Source: Halovenus sp. (lineage in GTDB: Archaea > Halobacteriota > Halobacteria > Halobacteriales > Haloarculaceae). From it: a DNA stretch of 6,352 nt. The notes below the pieces were generated by a model that was not told the DNA's origin, made no database searches, and saw only the letters and a list, made by a program, of their open reading frames with translations. Where the stretch lies: positions 1 through 6,352 of the forward strand of contig JAQCNG010000004.1 in NCBI GenBank assembly GCA_028275145.1, read 5' to 3'. Both the position numbers and the translations under genes were made by a program. Position 1 is the stretch's first letter. Each line of letters opens with the position of its first letter. Of this stretch, positions 6,252 through 6,352 are shown in pieces.

Positions 6252-6300
6252 CTGACAGGTGTGGCTGGCGGGGTCCAGCCGACACCAGAACTGACAGGTG
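6252..6300. repeat. 10-bp direct repeat CTGACAGGTG in the thrS leader
   Basis: Exact copies at 6252-6261 and 6291-6300, 39 bases apart start to start. An inverted partial copy (ACACCTG) is at 6327-6333, just upstream of the TATA box. The second copy sits about where transcription should begin, and the first overlaps the 5-bp outer part of the hairpin stem. The copies could be binding sites for a DNA-binding regulator or elements of RNA structure. Confidence 0.55.
6258..6286 (-). promoter_or_regulatory. Strong hairpin in the thrS leader
   Basis: GGTGTGGCTGG at 6258-6268 pairs with CCAGCC (6275-6280) and ACACC (6282-6286), leaving one bulged base at 6281 and a six-base loop (6269-6274). That is eleven pairs, mostly G-C. 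It lies inside the leader predicted from the upstream TATA box. It is not followed by a T run, so it is not a plain terminator. Confidence 0.6.
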
Positions 6301-6316
6301 GGCTTCAGCATCTCGG

Positions 6317-6324
6317 TGTAAAAC
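6317..6324 (-). promoter_or_regulatory. TATA box of thrS
   Basis: On the minus strand this reads GTTTTACA, the best archaeal TATA match in the right-hand 120 bases. Transcription would start about 26 bases downstream, near 6294, giving a leader of roughly 64 bases before the ATG. This contrasts with the leaderless arrangement of the other genes here. Confidence 0.65.
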
Positions 6325-6352
6325 GGACACCTGCCATTGTACGCGTAGATAT

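Noticed and set aside
6258..6286. thrS leader hairpin as a tRNA-Thr anticodon mimic or T-box
   Set aside because: The loop on the mRNA strand is ACCCCG, with no threonine anticodon or T-box sequence visible, so the E. coli or T-box mechanism cannot be claimed.
6054..6311. 85-codon minus-strand frame that could be a leader peptide for thrS
   Set aside because: Its ATG is upstream of the predicted transcription start, it has no Thr-codon run, and it runs out of frame deep into thrS. Its Cys residues look incidental.
1..6352. Mobile element, CRISPR array, tRNA or rRNA gene
   Set aside because: No transposase, integrase, terminal inverted repeats, regularly spaced repeats or cloverleaf pattern was found on either strand by reading.

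Overview
The window is chromosomal DNA from a halophilic archaeon (class Halobacteria). The evidence is high GC content, acidic proteins rich in Asp and Glu, promoters that mostly sit about 30 bases before an ATG (leaderless transcripts), a PGF-CTERM surface anchor, and small proteins resembling families known only from haloarchaea. I do not assign a genus.

Layout from left to right: (1) the 3' part of a gene for a secreted, cell-surface protein with two tandem CARDB-like Ig-fold repeats and a C-terminal PGF-CTERM anchor (+), cut by the left edge; (2) a T-rich terminator and a 254-base spacer holding a leaderless promoter; (3) a class I SAM-dependent methyltransferase (+); (4) two short conserved haloarchaeal proteins on the minus strand, a 99-aa DUF7116-like protein and a 79-aa DUF5816-like zinc ribbon; (5) a degenerate universal-stress-protein-like gene (+), divergent from the zinc ribbon gene; (6) thrS, threonyl-tRNA synthetase (-), which meets the usp-like gene tail to tail with a shared CTAG stop; (7) the thrS promoter and a structured leader at the right edge.

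The genes look like separately transcribed units rather than an operon or pathway: four of the five start sites in the window have their own promoter-like sequence, and the orientation switches repeatedly. The window is mostly ordinary core and conserved chromosome. I see no mobile element, CRISPR array, rRNA, tRNA, toxin-antitoxin or defence system.

The part most worth a second look is the thrS leader (about 6230-6335). It differs from the leaderless genes around it: a TATA box about 90 bases upstream of the ATG, an 11-bp hairpin, a 10-bp direct repeat, and a Shine-Dalgarno sequence lying inside a second small hairpin. This could be a control element for ThrRS expression, but that is an inference.
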